Source: Micromonospora coriariae
GTDB lineage: Bacteria > Actinomycetota > Actinomycetes > Mycobacteriales > Micromonosporaceae
NCBI RefSeq assembly: GCF_900091455.1
Contig: NZ_LT607412.1
Coordinates: forward strand, 3,596,001-3,660,000
DNA length: 64,000 nucleotides
Direction: 5' to 3'
Shown: one piece after another, positions 24,630 through 34,964 of the stretch
How the letters are laid out: the number at the start of each line of letters is the position of its first letter
How positions within the stretch are numbered: the stretch's first letter is position 1
Notes under the pieces: generated by a model
The model's input: the letters and a program-made list of their open reading frames with translations, nothing else
The model's database searches: none
Told to the model about the DNA's origin: nothing
Program-made: the position numbers and the translations under genes

Positions 24630-25745
24630 GTGGACAGCTCGGATCCGGCGCCGTCCGGGGAACCGGACGACCGTCCCACCGTGCCGGTGCAGCGCTCCGA
24701 CCAGGATGCCTACCTGCGGGTGACTGACCTGCGGGTCCGGTTCGACACCGAGGACGGCGTGGTGCGCGCGGTCGACGGGGTGTCGTTCGCCGTCGAGCGG
24801 GGCCGCACCCTCGGCATCGTCGGCGAGTCCGGCTCCGGCAAGAGCGTCACCTCGCTGGCCATCCTCGGCCTGCACGACGCCAAGCGCGCGACCATCACCG
24901 GCGAGATCTCCGTCGGCGGCCGGCAGTTGGTGGGCCTCGGCGACGAAGAGGTGCGTCGACTGCGCGGCCGGGACATGGCAATGATCTTCCAGGATCCGCT
25001 CTCCGCGCTGCACCCGTACTACTCGGTGGGCCGGCAGATCGCCGAGGCGTACCGGGTGCACCACCCGAAGGCCAGCCGGCGAGAGGCCCGCCAGCGGGCG
25101 GTGGACATGCTCGACCGGGTCGGCATCCCGCAGCCGGCACGCCGCTTCGACCAGTACCCGCACGAGTTCTCCGGCGGCATGCGCCAGCGGGCGATGATCG
25201 CCATGGCGCTGGTCAACGACCCGGCCCTGCTGATCGCCGACGAGCCGACCACCGCCCTGGACGTCACCGTGCAGGCGCAGATCCTGGACCTGCTCGCCGA
25301 CCTCCAGGCCGAGTTCCACTCCGCGATCATCCTGATCACCCACGATCTCGGCGTGGTCGGCCAGGTCGCCGACGAGGTGCTTGTGATGTACGGCGGTCGG
25401 GCCGTGGAGCGCGGCAGCGTCGAGCAGGTGCTCCGCTCGCCGCAGCACCCGTACACCTGGGGGTTGCTCTCCAGCGTGCCGTCGTTGCACGGCGACGCGG
25501 ACGCGGACCTGCTGCCGATCCGGGGCAACCCGCCCAGCCTCATCAACCTGCCGTCCGGCTGCGCCTTCCACCCGCGCTGCCGGTACGCGGACCGCCCCGG
25601 GGACCGCGCCCGCACCGAGGTGCCCGAGCTGCGTCCGGCGGGCTCAACCGGCGCGGACGGCCACCTGGTCGCCTGCCACCTGACCGCCGAGGAGCGCACC
25701 ACGCTCTACGCCGAGGACATCGCATCCGTGGGGGTGGCCCGATGA
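24630..25745 (+). CDS. oligopeptide/dipeptide ABC importer, ATPase D
   Basis: A 371-residue OppD/DppD ATPase: Walker A GESGSGKS (about residues 69-76), signature FSGGMRQR, Walker [13 protein letters not shown] and H-loop ITHDLG. The C-terminal oligopeptide-binding-protein-like extension carries the Cys-rich motif CAFHPRC...ACH found in this family. It starts at GTG 24630 after GGGAGG. It forms a heterodimeric motor with the next gene (ATGA overlap) to drive peptide uptake through the OppB/OppC channel. Confidence 0.94.
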   Translation: MDSSDPAPSGEPDDRPTVPVQRSDQDAYLRVTDLRVRFDTEDGVVRAVDGVSFAVERGRTLGIVGESGSGKSVTSLAILGLHDAKRATITGEISVGGRQLVGLGDEEVRRLRGRDMAMIFQDPLSALHPYYSVGRQIAEAYRVHHPKASRREARQRAVDMLDRVGIPQPARRFDQYPHEFSGGMRQRAMIAMALVNDPALLIADEPTTALDVTVQAQILDLLADLQAEFHSAIILITHDLGVVGQVADEVLVMYGGRAVERGSVEQVLRSPQHPYTWGLLSSVPSLHGDADADLLPIRGNPPSLINLPSGCAFHPRCRYADRPGDRARTEVPELRPAGSTGADGHLVACHLTAEERTTLYAEDIASVGVAR

Positions 25746-26767
25746 CCGATCAGCCGCTGCTGCGGGTACGCGGCCTGACCAAGCACTTCCCGGTACGCCA
25801 GGGGCTGCGCTCCACCGGTCTGGTGCAGGCGGTGGACGGGCTCGACTTCGACGTGCGCCCGGGCGAGACGCTCGGCCTGGTGGGGGAGTCCGGCTGCGGC
25901 AAGACCACCACCGGTCGGATGCTTGTGCGGTTGCTGGAGCCGACCGCCGGCAGCATCGAGTTCGAGGGGCGGGACATCACGCACGCCGGCCGGCGTGAGC
26001 TGCGCCCGCTGCGCCAGGACCTTCAGATCATCTTCCAGGACCCGTACGCCTCCCTGAACCCCCGGCACACAGTGGGCCGGATCGTGGCGATGCCGCTGCA
26101 GGTCAACGGGATCAAGCCGCCGGGTGGGATCAAGGCCCGGGTGCAGGAGCTGCTGGAGCTTGTCGGGCTGAACCCGGAGCACTACAACCGGTACCCGCAC
26201 GAGTTCTCCGGTGGCCAGCGCCAGCGCATCGGCATCGCCCGGGCGTTGGCCCTGCGGCCCAAACTGATCGTCGCCGACGAGCCGGTCTCCGCGCTGGACG
26301 TCTCGATCCAGGCGCAGGTGGTCAACCTGCTGCGGGACCTGCAACGGGACCTCGGCCTGGCGTTCGTGTTCATCGCCCACGACCTGGCAGTGGTCCGGCA
26401 CTTCTGTCAGCGGGTCGCGGTCATGTACCTGGGTCGGATCGTGGAGATCGGTGACCGGGCGGACATCTACGAGCGCCCGCAGCACCCGTACACCCGGGCG
26501 CTGCTCTCGGCGATCCCGGACGTCACCCGGCTCGGCCCGGGCGGCCGGATCCGGTTGACCGGCGACGTGCCCACCCCGCTCGACCCGCCGTCGGGCTGCC
26601 GTTTCCGCACCCGGTGCTGGAAGGCGCAGGACATCTGCGCCACCGAGGAGCCGGCGCTGGTGCCGCGGGACGGCGGCGAACAGGCCACCGCGTGTCACTT
26701 CTCGGAAGCGGGAGAGGTCCCCACGGGGGACGCTGCCGGCGCGATCGTCGAGGAGGTGGCGCGGTGA
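25742..26767 (+). CDS. oligopeptide ABC importer, ATPase F
   Basis: A 341-residue OppF/DppF ATPase: Walker A GESGCGKT, signature FSGGQRQR, Walker [13 protein letters not shown] and H-loop IAHDLA. The C-terminal extension has the CRFRTRC...CATEEP...ACHF cysteines usual in OppF. It overlaps oppD by ATGA and the next permease by GTGA. The order D-F-C-B-A, with the binding protein last, is common in actinobacteria. It supplies ATP energy for peptide import. Confidence 0.94.
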   Translation: MTDQPLLRVRGLTKHFPVRQGLRSTGLVQAVDGLDFDVRPGETLGLVGESGCGKTTTGRMLVRLLEPTAGSIEFEGRDITHAGRRELRPLRQDLQIIFQDPYASLNPRHTVGRIVAMPLQVNGIKPPGGIKARVQELLELVGLNPEHYNRYPHEFSGGQRQRIGIARALALRPKLIVADEPVSALDVSIQAQVVNLLRDLQRDLGLAFVFIAHDLAVVRHFCQRVAVMYLGRIVEIGDRADIYERPQHPYTRALLSAIPDVTRLGPGGRIRLTGDVPTPLDPPSGCRFRTRCWKAQDICATEEPALVPRDGGEQATACHFSEAGEVPTGDAAGAIVEEVAR

Positions 26768-27771
26768 GCCTGTCGCCGGTGGAGGGAGTGGCGCTGGCCG
26801 AGATCGAGTCCAGCGCGGACGCGGGCGGGCCCGCGGCCAAGGGTGTCGTCGGTCGCTCGCCCGGTCAGCTCGCCTGGCTCCGGCTGCGGCGCGACCGGAC
26901 GGCCATGGTCAGCGGGGTGCTGCTGATCTTCTTCATGCTGCTGGGGCTCGCTGCTCCGCTGATCGAGATGGTCTACGGGATCGGCCCACGTGAGCAGTTC
27001 CAGAGCCTGCTCGACGGCTTCGGCATGCCGCTGGGCTACGTCGGCGGCGTCAACGGGGAGCACTGGTTCGGCCTGGAGCCGGGGCTGGGCCGGGACATCT
27101 TCATCCGGCTGATCTACGGGCTGCGGACCTCGCTCTTCATCGCGTTCGCCGCGGCCGTGATCACCGCGACGATCGGCATCGTGCTCGGCGCGCTCGCCGG
27201 CTACCTGGGCGGCTGGCTCGACGCGGTCATCAACTGGATCACCGACCTGACCCTGGCCATGCCGTTCCTGATCATCGCGTTGGCGCTCACCCCCACCCTG
27301 ACGCTGCGCTTCTACGGCGAGCGGGGACAGGTGTCGTCGGCCTTCGGAGTGGGCGTGCTGATCGCCGTCTTCGCCGTCTTCGGCTGGACCAGCACGGCCA
27401 GGCTGGTGCGCGGGCAGGTGATCGCGTTGCGTGAGCGGGAGTTCGTGGAGGCCGCGAAGGCCAGCGGCGCCGGGCTCGGGCACATGCTCTTCCGGCAGTT
27501 GCTGCCGAACATCTGGGCGCCGATCCTGGTCTCGTTCTCCCTGGCGGTGCCGCAGTTCATCACCAGTGAGGCCGCGCTCTCGTTCATCGGCGTCGGCCTC
27601 AGCGACGAGACGCCGAGCTTCGGCCGGATGATCTACCGCAGTCTGGACTTCCTCCAGACCGACCCGGCGTACGTGTTCTTCCCGGGCATCACGATCTTCG
27701 CGCTGGTGTTCGCCTTCAACCTCTTCGGCGACGCGTTGCGTGACGCGCTCGACCCGAAGTCGTCCCGGTAG
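26764..27771 (+). CDS. oligopeptide ABC importer, permease C
   Basis: About 335 residues from GTG 26764, which overlaps the upstream TGA. The N-terminal 40 residues are cytoplasmic, then [22 protein letters not shown] forms the first helix. The permease EAA loop is [23 protein letters not shown]. Six helices are evident, and a periplasmic loop of about 60 residues follows the first helix as in OppC/DppC. It ends with [15 protein letters not shown], a hallmark of the family. It pairs with the next gene to form the channel. Confidence 0.93.
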   Translation: MSLSPVEGVALAEIESSADAGGPAAKGVVGRSPGQLAWLRLRRDRTAMVSGVLLIFFMLLGLAAPLIEMVYGIGPREQFQSLLDGFGMPLGYVGGVNGEHWFGLEPGLGRDIFIRLIYGLRTSLFIAFAAAVITATIGIVLGALAGYLGGWLDAVINWITDLTLAMPFLIIALALTPTLTLRFYGERGQVSSAFGVGVLIAVFAVFGWTSTARLVRGQVIALREREFVEAAKASGAGLGHMLFRQLLPNIWAPILVSFSLAVPQFITSEAALSFIGVGLSDETPSFGRMIYRSLDFLQTDPAYVFFPGITIFALVFAFNLFGDALRDALDPKSSR

Positions 27772-27780
27772 GGGTTTCCC

Positions 27781-28767
27781 ATGGCGCGATTCCTGATCAA
27801 GCGGCTCTTCTCGGCCACGCTGACCCTCTTCGCGGTGAGCGTGCTGACCTTCCTGATGTTCTTCGCCCTGCCGCGTGACCCGGTCACCGGCATGTGCCCG
27901 AAGAACTGCAACCCGGAGCGGCTGGAGCGGGTCCGGACCGAGCTGGGCCTGAACGACCCGCTGATCAGCCAGTACGCCGGCTACATGAAGGGCATCGTGA
28001 CCGGACGCGACCTGGGCAGCGCCCAGGGTGGCCGGTGTGACGCGCCCTGCCTGGGCTGGTCGTACGTCACCAACGAGGCGGTCTCGGACACCATCGCCCG
28101 GGTGCTGCCGGTGACGCTGAGCATCGTGATCCCGGCGGCCATCCTCTGGCTGCTGCTGGGGGTGGGTCTGGGCATGGTCTCCGCGCTGCGCCGGGGCACC
28201 TGGCTGGACCGGGCCGCCATCGGCTTCTCGCTGACCGGCGCCTCGTTGCAGCTGTACTTCGTGGGCGCGGTGCTGCTGCTGGTGTTCGTCTACAACCTGC
28301 GGTTGCTGCCGGTGCCGAGCTACACCTCGATCTTCGACAATCCGGCGAAGTGGGCCAGTGGTCTGGTGCTGGCCTGGGTCGCGCTGGCCTTCCTCTTCTC
28401 GGCCATCTACGCCCGGCTGTCCCGGGCGCAGATGCTGGAGACGCTGTCGGAGGACTTCGTCCGCACCGCTCGGGCCAAGGGCCTGGCCAAACCCACGGTG
28501 TACGGGCGACACGCGCTGCGCGCGGCGATCACGCCGGTGGTGACGATCGCCGGCCTGGACGTCGGTGGTGCGCTCGGCGGCACCGTCATCACCGAGACCA
28601 CCTTCGGCATCCAGGGGCTGGGTCGCACGGCGGTGGACGCGGTGCGCTCCGGCGACCTGCCCACCATCATGGCCACAGTGCTGATCTCGGCCGTCTTCGT
28701 GGTGCTGGCGAACGTGCTGGTCGACCTGCTCTACGCGGCCATCGACCCCCGGGTCCGGCTGCGCTGA
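27781..28767 (+). CDS. oligopeptide ABC importer, permease B
   Basis: A 328-residue OppB/DppB-type permease. The N-terminal helix FSATLTLFAVSVLTFLMFFALP is followed by a periplasmic loop with four cysteines (MCPKNC, GRCDAPC), which is unusual and may form disulfides. The EAA motif is DFVRTARAKGLAKPTVYGRHALRAA, and the end is DLLYAAIDPRVRLR, both standard. It starts at ATG 27781, nine bases after the oppC stop. A 154-base gap separates it from the binding-protein gene. Confidence 0.93.
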   Translation: MARFLIKRLFSATLTLFAVSVLTFLMFFALPRDPVTGMCPKNCNPERLERVRTELGLNDPLISQYAGYMKGIVTGRDLGSAQGGRCDAPCLGWSYVTNEAVSDTIARVLPVTLSIVIPAAILWLLLGVGLGMVSALRRGTWLDRAAIGFSLTGASLQLYFVGAVLLLVFVYNLRLLPVPSYTSIFDNPAKWASGLVLAWVALAFLFSAIYARLSRAQMLETLSEDFVRTARAKGLAKPTVYGRHALRAAITPVVTIAGLDVGGALGGTVITETTFGIQGLGRTAVDAVRSGDLPTIMATVLISAVFVVLANVLVDLLYAAIDPRVRLR

Positions 28768-28921
28768 ACCGGTCGTCGTTCTGGGTGTCCACCACCCGGT
28801 CGGCGGCGAAATTTATCGACAACTGTTACACAATTCGTAGGTTTTCTTCTTTACGATCCTCGAGACGTCGGCGGTTCTCGCCCCGACGGACCGCACGGCA
28901 CATTGATGAAGGAGGTACTTC

Positions 28922-30664
28922 ATGCGACCACGCGTGGCGGCCGCCGCAGGCGGCGCGATCGCTCTGGTTGTGGCATTGGGTGCGTGCTCGGAGAACACGG
29001 GCGAGGGCACCACTGTGGACACCAACCGGCAGCAGAGCGGGGTCATCGCGACCGACCCCAAGGACTCCCAGGGCCCTGCCGCCGAGGTGAGCGGCGCCCA
29101 GAAGGGCGGCACGTTCACCATCATCCGGGAGACGCCCATCTCCCACCTGGACCCGCAGCGGACGTACTCGTTCGCGGGTCTGATGGCGAACCCGCTCTTC
29201 GCCCGTTACCTGACCACCTGGAAGGACGACGGCAAGGGCGGCCTGGTTCTCGTCGGCGACCTGGCCGAGACGCCGGGCACCAATGTCAACAAGGACTGCA
29301 AGGTCTGGGAATTCAAGATCAAGGACGGGGTGAAGTTCGAGGACGGTCGCCCGATCACCTCCAAGGAGATCGCGTACGGCATCGCCCGCTCCTTCGATCC
29401 CGACCTCTCCGGCGGCCCGACCTACATCCAGGAGTGGCTGGCCGACAGCCCGGAGTTCGACACCAAGTGGGACTTCAAGAAGAACAAGACGTCGCTGCCG
29501 CCGGGCCTGAGCACGCCGGACGACAAGACGCTGCGCTTCGAGTTCGCCAAGCCCCGCTGTGACCTGCCGTTCGCGGTCTCGCTGCCGACCACCGCGCCGC
29601 TGCCCCCGGACAAGGACACCGGCGTCAACCTGGACAAGCAGCCGTTCTCCTCCGGGCCCTACAAGATCGCCAAGAACCAGACCGGCGTGCAGATCACCCT
29701 GGACCGCAACCCCAACTGGGACCCGAACACCGACCCGGTCCGGCACCAGTACCCGGACCAGTTCGTGTGGAGCTTCGGCCCGACGGCGGACGCCGCCAAC
29801 AACCGGGTGATCGCCGACAACGGCGCCGACCAGAGCGCGCACGCCTTCAATGCCGTGCCCGCCTCGCTGGTCGCCCGGGTGGCCGGGGACGCCTCGCTGA
29901 AGTCGCGCAGCATCCTCTCGCCGACCCCCAGCGCCAACCAGTTGGTCATCAACAACCAGCGCGTCAAGGACCTCAAGATCCGGCAGGCGCTCAACTACGC
30001 CATCGACCGGGAAGGCCTGATCAAGGCGCTCGGCGGGCAGACCGTCGCCGCGCCGCTGACCACGCTCATGCCGCCGGCCACCATCGGCTACAAGGCGTAC
30101 GAGGCGTACCCGGCGGGCCCCAACGGCGACATGGCCAAGGTCAAGGAGCTGCTCGGCGGGCAGACGCCGGAGCTGGTCCTCGGTGTCGCCGACAACACGA
30201 CCGAGCAGCAGGAGGGTGCCCAGCTCAAGGCCAACCTGGAGCGGGCCGGCTTCAAGATCACGCTGCGGAACATCTCGGACGACGCGAAGCTGGACGAGAT
30301 CAAGAAGAAGGACAACCCCTGGGACCTGTACATCGGTAACTGGGCGGCGGACTGGCCGAGTGGCGCCTCGATCCTGCCGGTGCTCTACGACGGCCGCACC
30401 ATCAAGGCCGAGGGCAACAGCAACCAGTCCTACTTCAACGACCCGACGATCAACGCCGAGATGGACCGCATCCTGGCCATGCCTCCGGCCGACCAGGGCC
30501 CGGAGTGGGCCAAGCTCGACGAGCGGATCATGAAGGAGCACGCCCCGGTGGTGCCGCTCTTCGTCGACGTGGCCTACAACGTGCACGGGTCCAAGGTCGG
30601 CGGGGTCTTCATCTCCAGCGTCTTCGGCTACTCGTCGTTCGTGAACGCGTACGTCAAGCCGTAA
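28922..30664 (+). CDS. oligopeptide-binding lipoprotein of the ABC importer
   Basis: A 580-residue extracytoplasmic solute-binding protein (SBP family 5). The lipobox VALGAC gives lipidated Cys22. The body shows GGTFTIIRETPISHLDPQRTYSF at the mature N-terminus and the family feature VWEFKIKDGVKFEDGRPITS. It captures peptides and delivers them to the OppBC channel. The ribosome site AAGGAGG is perfect. An AT-rich stretch at 28810-28857 in the gap before it may hold an extra promoter, giving more binding protein than channel. A repeat hairpin follows the stop. Confidence 0.94.
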   Translation: MRPRVAAAAGGAIALVVALGACSENTGEGTTVDTNRQQSGVIATDPKDSQGPAAEVSGAQKGGTFTIIRETPISHLDPQRTYSFAGLMANPLFARYLTTWKDDGKGGLVLVGDLAETPGTNVNKDCKVWEFKIKDGVKFEDGRPITSKEIAYGIARSFDPDLSGGPTYIQEWLADSPEFDTKWDFKKNKTSLPPGLSTPDDKTLRFEFAKPRCDLPFAVSLPTTAPLPPDKDTGVNLDKQPFSSGPYKIAKNQTGVQITLDRNPNWDPNTDPVRHQYPDQFVWSFGPTADAANNRVIADNGADQSAHAFNAVPASLVARVAGDASLKSRSILSPTPSANQLVINNQRVKDLKIRQALNYAIDREGLIKALGGQTVAAPLTTLMPPATIGYKAYEAYPAGPNGDMAKVKELLGGQTPELVLGVADNTTEQQEGAQLKANLERAGFKITLRNISDDAKLDEIKKKDNPWDLYIGNWAADWPSGASILPVLYDGRTIKAEGNSNQSYFNDPTINAEMDRILAMPPADQGPEWAKLDERIMKEHAPVVPLFVDVAYNVHGSKVGGVFISSVFGYSSFVNAYVKP

Positions 30665-30705
30665 CAGCTACCTCACCCGGTCGAGGTCCGAGCCTCACCC
30701 GGTAA

Positions 30706-30782
30706 GCAAGGGCCCCTTCTTAACAGCGCCGTTAAGAAGGGGCCCTTCCTCTACCTCAGGCGTTAATAAGGGGCCCTTCCTT
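30706..30782. repeat. three AAGGGCCCCTT-TTAAC units; first two form a hairpin
   Basis: AAGGGCCCCTTCTTAAC (30708-30724) is an exact inverted repeat of 30731-30747 with a 6-base loop AGCGCC. A third unit (30758-30782), in the same orientation as the second, runs into the stop codon of the convergent peptidase gene. The hairpin is 44 bases past the binding-protein stop and is a good terminator candidate. Unit 3 nearly equals the unit at 5104-5128, so these belong to a dispersed family. Confidence 0.85.
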
Positions 30783-32926
30783 CACAGCAGGTGGGTGCGG
30801 AGGAAATCCAGCTCCAGTGGGAGCAGGCGCTCGGCGGTGCCGTTCGCGGCCATGTGGGTGGCGCCGGTCAGCGGCAGCACGGCGTGCGGGCGGCCCGAAC
30901 TCAGCAGGGCCGCGGAGAGCCGGAGCGTGTGCGCGGCCACCACGTTGTCGTCGGCCAGGCCGTGCACCAGCAGCAACGGCCGGGCCTGGTCCGGGCCGGC
31001 GACCGGCTCGGCGGCCAGCTCGACCAGCGAGTGGTGCGCGTAGATGTCCGCCCCGTCCTCCGGCGGCCCCAGGTAGCGCTCGGTGTACGCGGTGTCGTAC
31101 AGCGCCCAGTCGGTCACCGGAGCGCCGGCGATCCCGCACCGGAACAGCTCCGGATGACGCAGCACCGCCAGCCCGGCCAGCCAGCCGCCGAACGACCAGC
31201 CGCGTACGCCGACCCGGCCCAGGTCCAGGTCGGGGTGCTTGCCGGCGAGCGCGGTCAGCGCGTCGATCTGGTCGGTCAGGACCACGTCGGCCACCCGCCG
31301 GTGGATCGCCTTCTCGAACGACGGGGCCACCCCCGGCGTACCCCGGTTGTCGATGGTGACCACCGCGAATCCGGCGTCGGCCCACCACTGGCGCTCCAGC
31401 CAGGCTGCCCGGGCGGCCACCACCTCCTGGTGCCCCGGACCGCCGTAGATGTCCAGCAGCACCGGCAGCCGCCGGCCCGTCACGTGGTTGTCCGGGTAGA
31501 GCACCGCCGCCGGCAGCCGCCGGTCGGTCACCCGTTCCAGCAGCGGCAGCGGCGAATATGGCGGGGTGGCGGCCAGCGACCGCAGCTCGGCCAGCTCCCG
31601 GTCGCCGCGGCGGACCGTCCACCGCACCCCGGCGTGGTCCAGCGAGGCGACCCCGACCACCAGCACGTCCCCGCCGACGGCGGCGGTGTGCCAGCCCGAG
31701 TCGGTGGTGAGCCGGCGGGCGTCCACGCCGCCGCCGATGGTGGTGCGGACCCGGAACAGGTGCCGCTCGCTCGGTTCGCCGTCACTCGCCTCGACCAGCA
31801 GGTCGGCCGGACCGGTGCCGGCGGGGAGTCGGCCCACCACCCGCCGCACGTACAGCGACGGCGGGGTGAGCAGGGTGCCGTCGGCGAACAGGCACCGCGC
31901 GTCGTACCCGTCGTGGGCCAGCTCGCCGCCGACCAGCACCCGGCCGTCCGGTAGGTGCGCCGGCGTGCCGGCGATCGGTTCGACCCAGCGCGGATCGGCC
32001 AGTTCGGCGTGCACCTGCGTCTCACCGGTCCGTGGGTCCACCGCGAGCACCAGCCCGTGCTGCTGCGACCGGCGCAGCACGGTGATCAGCGGGCTGCCCT
32101 CGACCCAGCTGACCCCGGTCAGGTACGGGTAGGTCTCCCGGTCCCAGTGCACGTCGACCCAGCCGTCGTCCAGGTCCAGCAGGTGCAGGCTGACCTCCGC
32201 GTTCGGCCCACCCGCCCGGGGGTACGCGACGGCGGTCGGCGGGCTCGCCGGCTCGGCCGGGTCGTGCAGGTGCCAGCGGTCCAGCCGGGACTCGTCGACC
32301 CGGGCCGCGAGCACCGAGCCGCCGTCCGGCGCCCACCAGTAGCCCCGGAACCGCCCGAACTCCTCGGCCGCGATGTGCTCGGCCAGCCCCCAGCTCACAC
32401 CGGCGTCCTCGCCGGCCAGCAGGGAGTCGGTGCCCTCGGCATCGATCACCCGAAGCTCGCCCCTTCGGATGCCCTCGGCCGCGTCGGTCACGTATGCCAA
32501 CCGCTGCCCGGTCGGGTCCGGCCGTGGGTCCAGCACCGGGCCGACGGTGGCCACCTCCACCACGTCGCCGTGCACCAGGTCGGCCCGGAACAGCCGCCCG
32601 GCCAGCGCGAACACCGCGATCCGTCCGGCGGCGTCCAGCGCGTACGAGCCGATGCCGGCGGCGCTGAGCCGCAGCCGCTCGCGTAGCGCGCGCTCACCGG
32701 GGGAGAGCGCCCCGGCGTCGCCGTCGGCGCCCAGCAGGGTGGCCGGGTCGGCGACCAGCCGCTCCTCGCCGGTGGCCACATCGAGCAGCCAGAGCGCGTC
32801 CGCCGGATCCTCCGGGCCGCCGGAGCGCAGGAAGATCACGCGGCAGCCGTCCTCCGCCACGGAGACAGCACGCGGCGCGCCGTGGCTGAACCGGCGGGTG
32901 CGGGCGGCCAGCTCCGGAAAGTCCAC
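30782..32926 (-). CDS. S9 family prolyl oligopeptidase / dipeptidyl peptidase IV-like
   Basis: A 714-residue serine peptidase with an N-terminal beta-propeller (about 1-460) and a C-terminal alpha/beta hydrolase. The catalytic triad is Ser in GVRGWSFGGWLAG (about 579), Asp in HGLADDNVV (about 659) and His in GATHMAANG (about 690). EHIAAEEFGRFRGYWWAPD contains the Glu-Glu pair that anchors the substrate N-terminus in DPP IV enzymes, so dipeptidyl peptidase activity is likely. No signal peptide is seen, so it is cytoplasmic. It converges with the peptide importer and may process imported peptides. It starts at GTG 32926. Confidence 0.93.
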   Translation of the reverse strand: MDFPELAARTRRFSHGAPRAVSVAEDGCRVIFLRSGGPEDPADALWLLDVATGEERLVADPATLLGADGDAGALSPGERALRERLRLSAAGIGSYALDAAGRIAVFALAGRLFRADLVHGDVVEVATVGPVLDPRPDPTGQRLAYVTDAAEGIRRGELRVIDAEGTDSLLAGEDAGVSWGLAEHIAAEEFGRFRGYWWAPDGGSVLAARVDESRLDRWHLHDPAEPASPPTAVAYPRAGGPNAEVSLHLLDLDDGWVDVHWDRETYPYLTGVSWVEGSPLITVLRRSQQHGLVLAVDPRTGETQVHAELADPRWVEPIAGTPAHLPDGRVLVGGELAHDGYDARCLFADGTLLTPPSLYVRRVVGRLPAGTGPADLLVEASDGEPSERHLFRVRTTIGGGVDARRLTTDSGWHTAAVGGDVLVVGVASLDHAGVRWTVRRGDRELAELRSLAATPPYSPLPLLERVTDRRLPAAVLYPDNHVTGRRLPVLLDIYGGPGHQEVVAARAAWLERQWWADAGFAVVTIDNRGTPGVAPSFEKAIHRRVADVVLTDQIDALTALAGKHPDLDLGRVGVRGWSFGGWLAGLAVLRHPELFRCGIAGAPVTDWALYDTAYTERYLGPPEDGADIYAHHSLVELAAEPVAGPDQARPLLLVHGLADDNVVAAHTLRLSAALLSSGRPHAVLPLTGATHMAANGTAERLLPLELDFLRTHLL

Positions 32927-33012
32927 AGGCCAAATCGTAGAGCCGCGTCGGGCGTGATGTGGCCGACCTGGGCGGACGCGTCTAGGGCCGCGGGCCGGAA
33001 CCGCCGGTTAGA

Positions 33013-33939
33013 GTGACCGTCGTGACGATGCTGCCCGACCGCCGCCTGCTGCTGGTCCACGCGCACCCCGACGACGAGTCGATCGGCACCGGCTCGACGA
33101 TGGCCCACTACGCCGCCGACGGCGCGCACGTCACGCTGGTGACCTGCACTCTCGGCGAGGAGGGCGAGATCCACGTACCGGCGCTGGCCCAGCTCGCCGC
33201 GGCCGAGGCCGACCAGCTCGGCGGGTACCGGATCGCCGAGCTGGCCGCCGCGTGCGCCGCGCTCGGCGTCACCGACCACCGCTTCCTCGGCGGCGCCGGC
33301 CGCTACCGCGACTCGGGGATGATGGGGCTCGCGACCAACGAGCACCCCCGCGCCTTCTGGCAGGCCGACCTGGACGAGGCCGCCGGGCACCTGGTGGAGA
33401 TCATGCGGGAGGTCCGCCCGCAGGTGCTGGTCACGTACGACCCGAACGGCTTCTACGGCCACCCCGACCACATCCAGGCGCACCGGGTGGCGATGCGCGC
33501 CGTCGAGCTGGCCGCCGCCGAGGGCTGCGCCCCCGCCAAGGTCTACTGGACGGCCATGCCGCGCAGCGTGCTCGAGGCCGGCATGACGCACTTCGCCGAG
33601 TCCTCGGACAACCCGTTCGCCGGCATCCGGGACATCGCCGACCTGCCCTTCGGCACCCCGGACGACCAGATCGCCGCCCGGATCGACGCGACGGAGCAGC
33701 ACACCGCGAAGGAGTCCGCGATGCGGGCGCACGCCACGCAGATCCCGGCCACCTCCTGGCTCTACTCGATCGCCGGCAACTTCGGGGGCGAGTTCATGGG
33801 CGTGGAGTTCTTCACGCTCGCGGTCGGCGAGAAGGGCCCCGGCGCCGGCCCGTACGGCTGGGAGGACGACCTTTTCGCCGGGCTGCCCGTGGAGAGCGCC
33901 CGGGGCCGGCTCTCGGTCGCCGCGGCCGGTCTCCGGTGA
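33013..33939 (+). CDS. mshB: mycothiol biosynthesis deacetylase MshB
   Basis: A 308-residue zinc deacetylase that removes acetyl from GlcNAc-inositol in mycothiol synthesis. Zinc ligands and the catalytic Asp are in [13 protein letters not shown], with the third ligand in [20 protein letters not shown] and [13 protein letters not shown] are characteristic of MshB against the related Mca. GTG 33013, GTG 33022 and ATG 33028 are all possible starts; the family N-terminus begins at [11 protein letters not shown]. It overlaps the next membrane gene by GTGA, as at the mycobacterial Rv1170 locus. Confidence 0.93.
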   Translation: MTVVTMLPDRRLLLVHAHPDDESIGTGSTMAHYAADGAHVTLVTCTLGEEGEIHVPALAQLAAAEADQLGGYRIAELAAACAALGVTDHRFLGGAGRYRDSGMMGLATNEHPRAFWQADLDEAAGHLVEIMREVRPQVLVTYDPNGFYGHPDHIQAHRVAMRAVELAAAEGCAPAKVYWTAMPRSVLEAGMTHFAESSDNPFAGIRDIADLPFGTPDDQIAARIDATEQHTAKESAMRAHATQIPATSWLYSIAGNFGGEFMGVEFFTLAVGEKGPGAGPYGWEDDLFAGLPVESARGRLSVAAAGLR

Positions 33940-34391
33940 CCCTGCCCGCCGCTCCGGTGTCGGTCGTGCAGGGCCAGGACGCCCCGCCCCCGGCGGGGCC
34001 GCCGCCGCGCCTGCTTGACCTGGGCCTGCGGGTGGCCGGCGCGATCATCGTGGTGGTGGCCGGGGTGCTGACCGGTGTGCTGGAGCTGCTGTTCTCCACG
34101 GTCCGGGTCGGGGGGCAGCTGATCGGCGTGTCGGCGCTGCTCGCCGTCGGGGCCAACATCGCGCTGAGCTGGTTCGCGTACGAGGTGGTCGGCCGCCGGT
34201 GGGCGGTGGCGCTGCCCGCGGTGCCGTGGTTCGTGCTGATGGCGGTGGCCGCCGTCCGGACCAGCGAGGGCGACCTGCTGCTGGCCGGCGACAACTGGGT
34301 CGGCCTGGCGATGATCGTGGCCGGCGCGATGACCTTCGCGGTGATGGGCTTCCGGCAGATCCTCGCCCCTCCGCCCGCACTCGGCGGCTGA
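33936..34391 (+). CDS. small polytopic membrane protein next to mshB
   Basis: About 151 residues from GTG 33936, overlapping the mshB stop. A Pro-rich cytoplasmic head is followed by four hydrophobic segments: [53 protein letters not shown] and [18 protein letters not shown]. No catalytic residues are evident. A gene of this type lies next to mshB in many actinobacteria, including Mycobacterium; a function has not been shown. Coupling suggests it is made with MshB. Confidence 0.85.
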   Translation: MTLPAAPVSVVQGQDAPPPAGPPPRLLDLGLRVAGAIIVVVAGVLTGVLELLFSTVRVGGQLIGVSALLAVGANIALSWFAYEVVGRRWAVALPAVPWFVLMAVAAVRTSEGDLLLAGDNWVGLAMIVAGAMTFAVMGFRQILAPPPALGG

Positions 34392-34473
34392 TGACGCCAC
34401 CCAGGTACGGGTGGTAGATATCTCTGCCAGGGATGCGTGCCCCACGACGGGGCGTTCGGCAGGAGGTCGTGCG

Positions 34474-34938
34474 ATGGACGGACGGTGGCGTGACGTCGGA
34501 GTGCTCGCGGGAGGGCTGTTCGCGGTCAACGTGGTCGCCCGGCTGATCATCCGGTTCGGCTTCGACGGTGACGACACCGCAGCCGACCGGGTGTCGCTGG
34601 CGATGTTCGCGGTGATCGGGCTGATCCTGGCCGTGGTCGCCTTCCGCTGGGCTCGCCGCCGGCCGCTGGCCGACTGGGCGGCCGACATGGCCCTCGCGGT
34701 GCTGGCGGCGATGGCGCTGACAGTGCTGATCGGGCCCCTGCTGGTCGGTCACAACCCGTTCGCCGGCGGTGCGGGGACGTTCTTCGCCCAGATCTGGCTC
34801 TACCTGCTCGCCACCGGCGCCGGAGTGCTGGTCGGCTACCTGGTGCTCACCGCGCTCGGGCGTGACTACCGCTCCCAGCAGCTCAAGCGGTACGCCGAGG
34901 TCAAGGCCGCCAAGCCGCGCCGCGTCGTCCGCCGCTGA
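34474..34938 (+). CDS. four-helix membrane protein
   Basis: 154 residues from ATG 34474, chosen for its excellent AGGAGG site 9 bases upstream. Hydrophobic segments are LAGGLFAVNVVARLIIRF, LAMFAVIGLILAVVAF, MALAVLAAMALTVLIGPLL and IWLYLLATGAGVLVGYLVLT. The C-terminal tail is basic (RRVVRR) and cytoplasmic. No family name can be given. It is separated from the previous gene by 82 bases and converges with a GNAT gene. Confidence 0.82.
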   Translation: MDGRWRDVGVLAGGLFAVNVVARLIIRFGFDGDDTAADRVSLAMFAVIGLILAVVAFRWARRRPLADWAADMALAVLAAMALTVLIGPLLVGHNPFAGGAGTFFAQIWLYLLATGAGVLVGYLVLTALGRDYRSQQLKRYAEVKAAKPRRVVRR

Positions 34939-34964
34939 GCACCGCTGCCCGGCGGCAGCCGGGG

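Noticed and set aside
28810..28857. Firm promoter call before the oligopeptide-binding gene
   Set aside because: The AT-rich island has a TACGAT hexamer at 28852, but no convincing -35 at the right distance; it is mentioned only in the gene entry.
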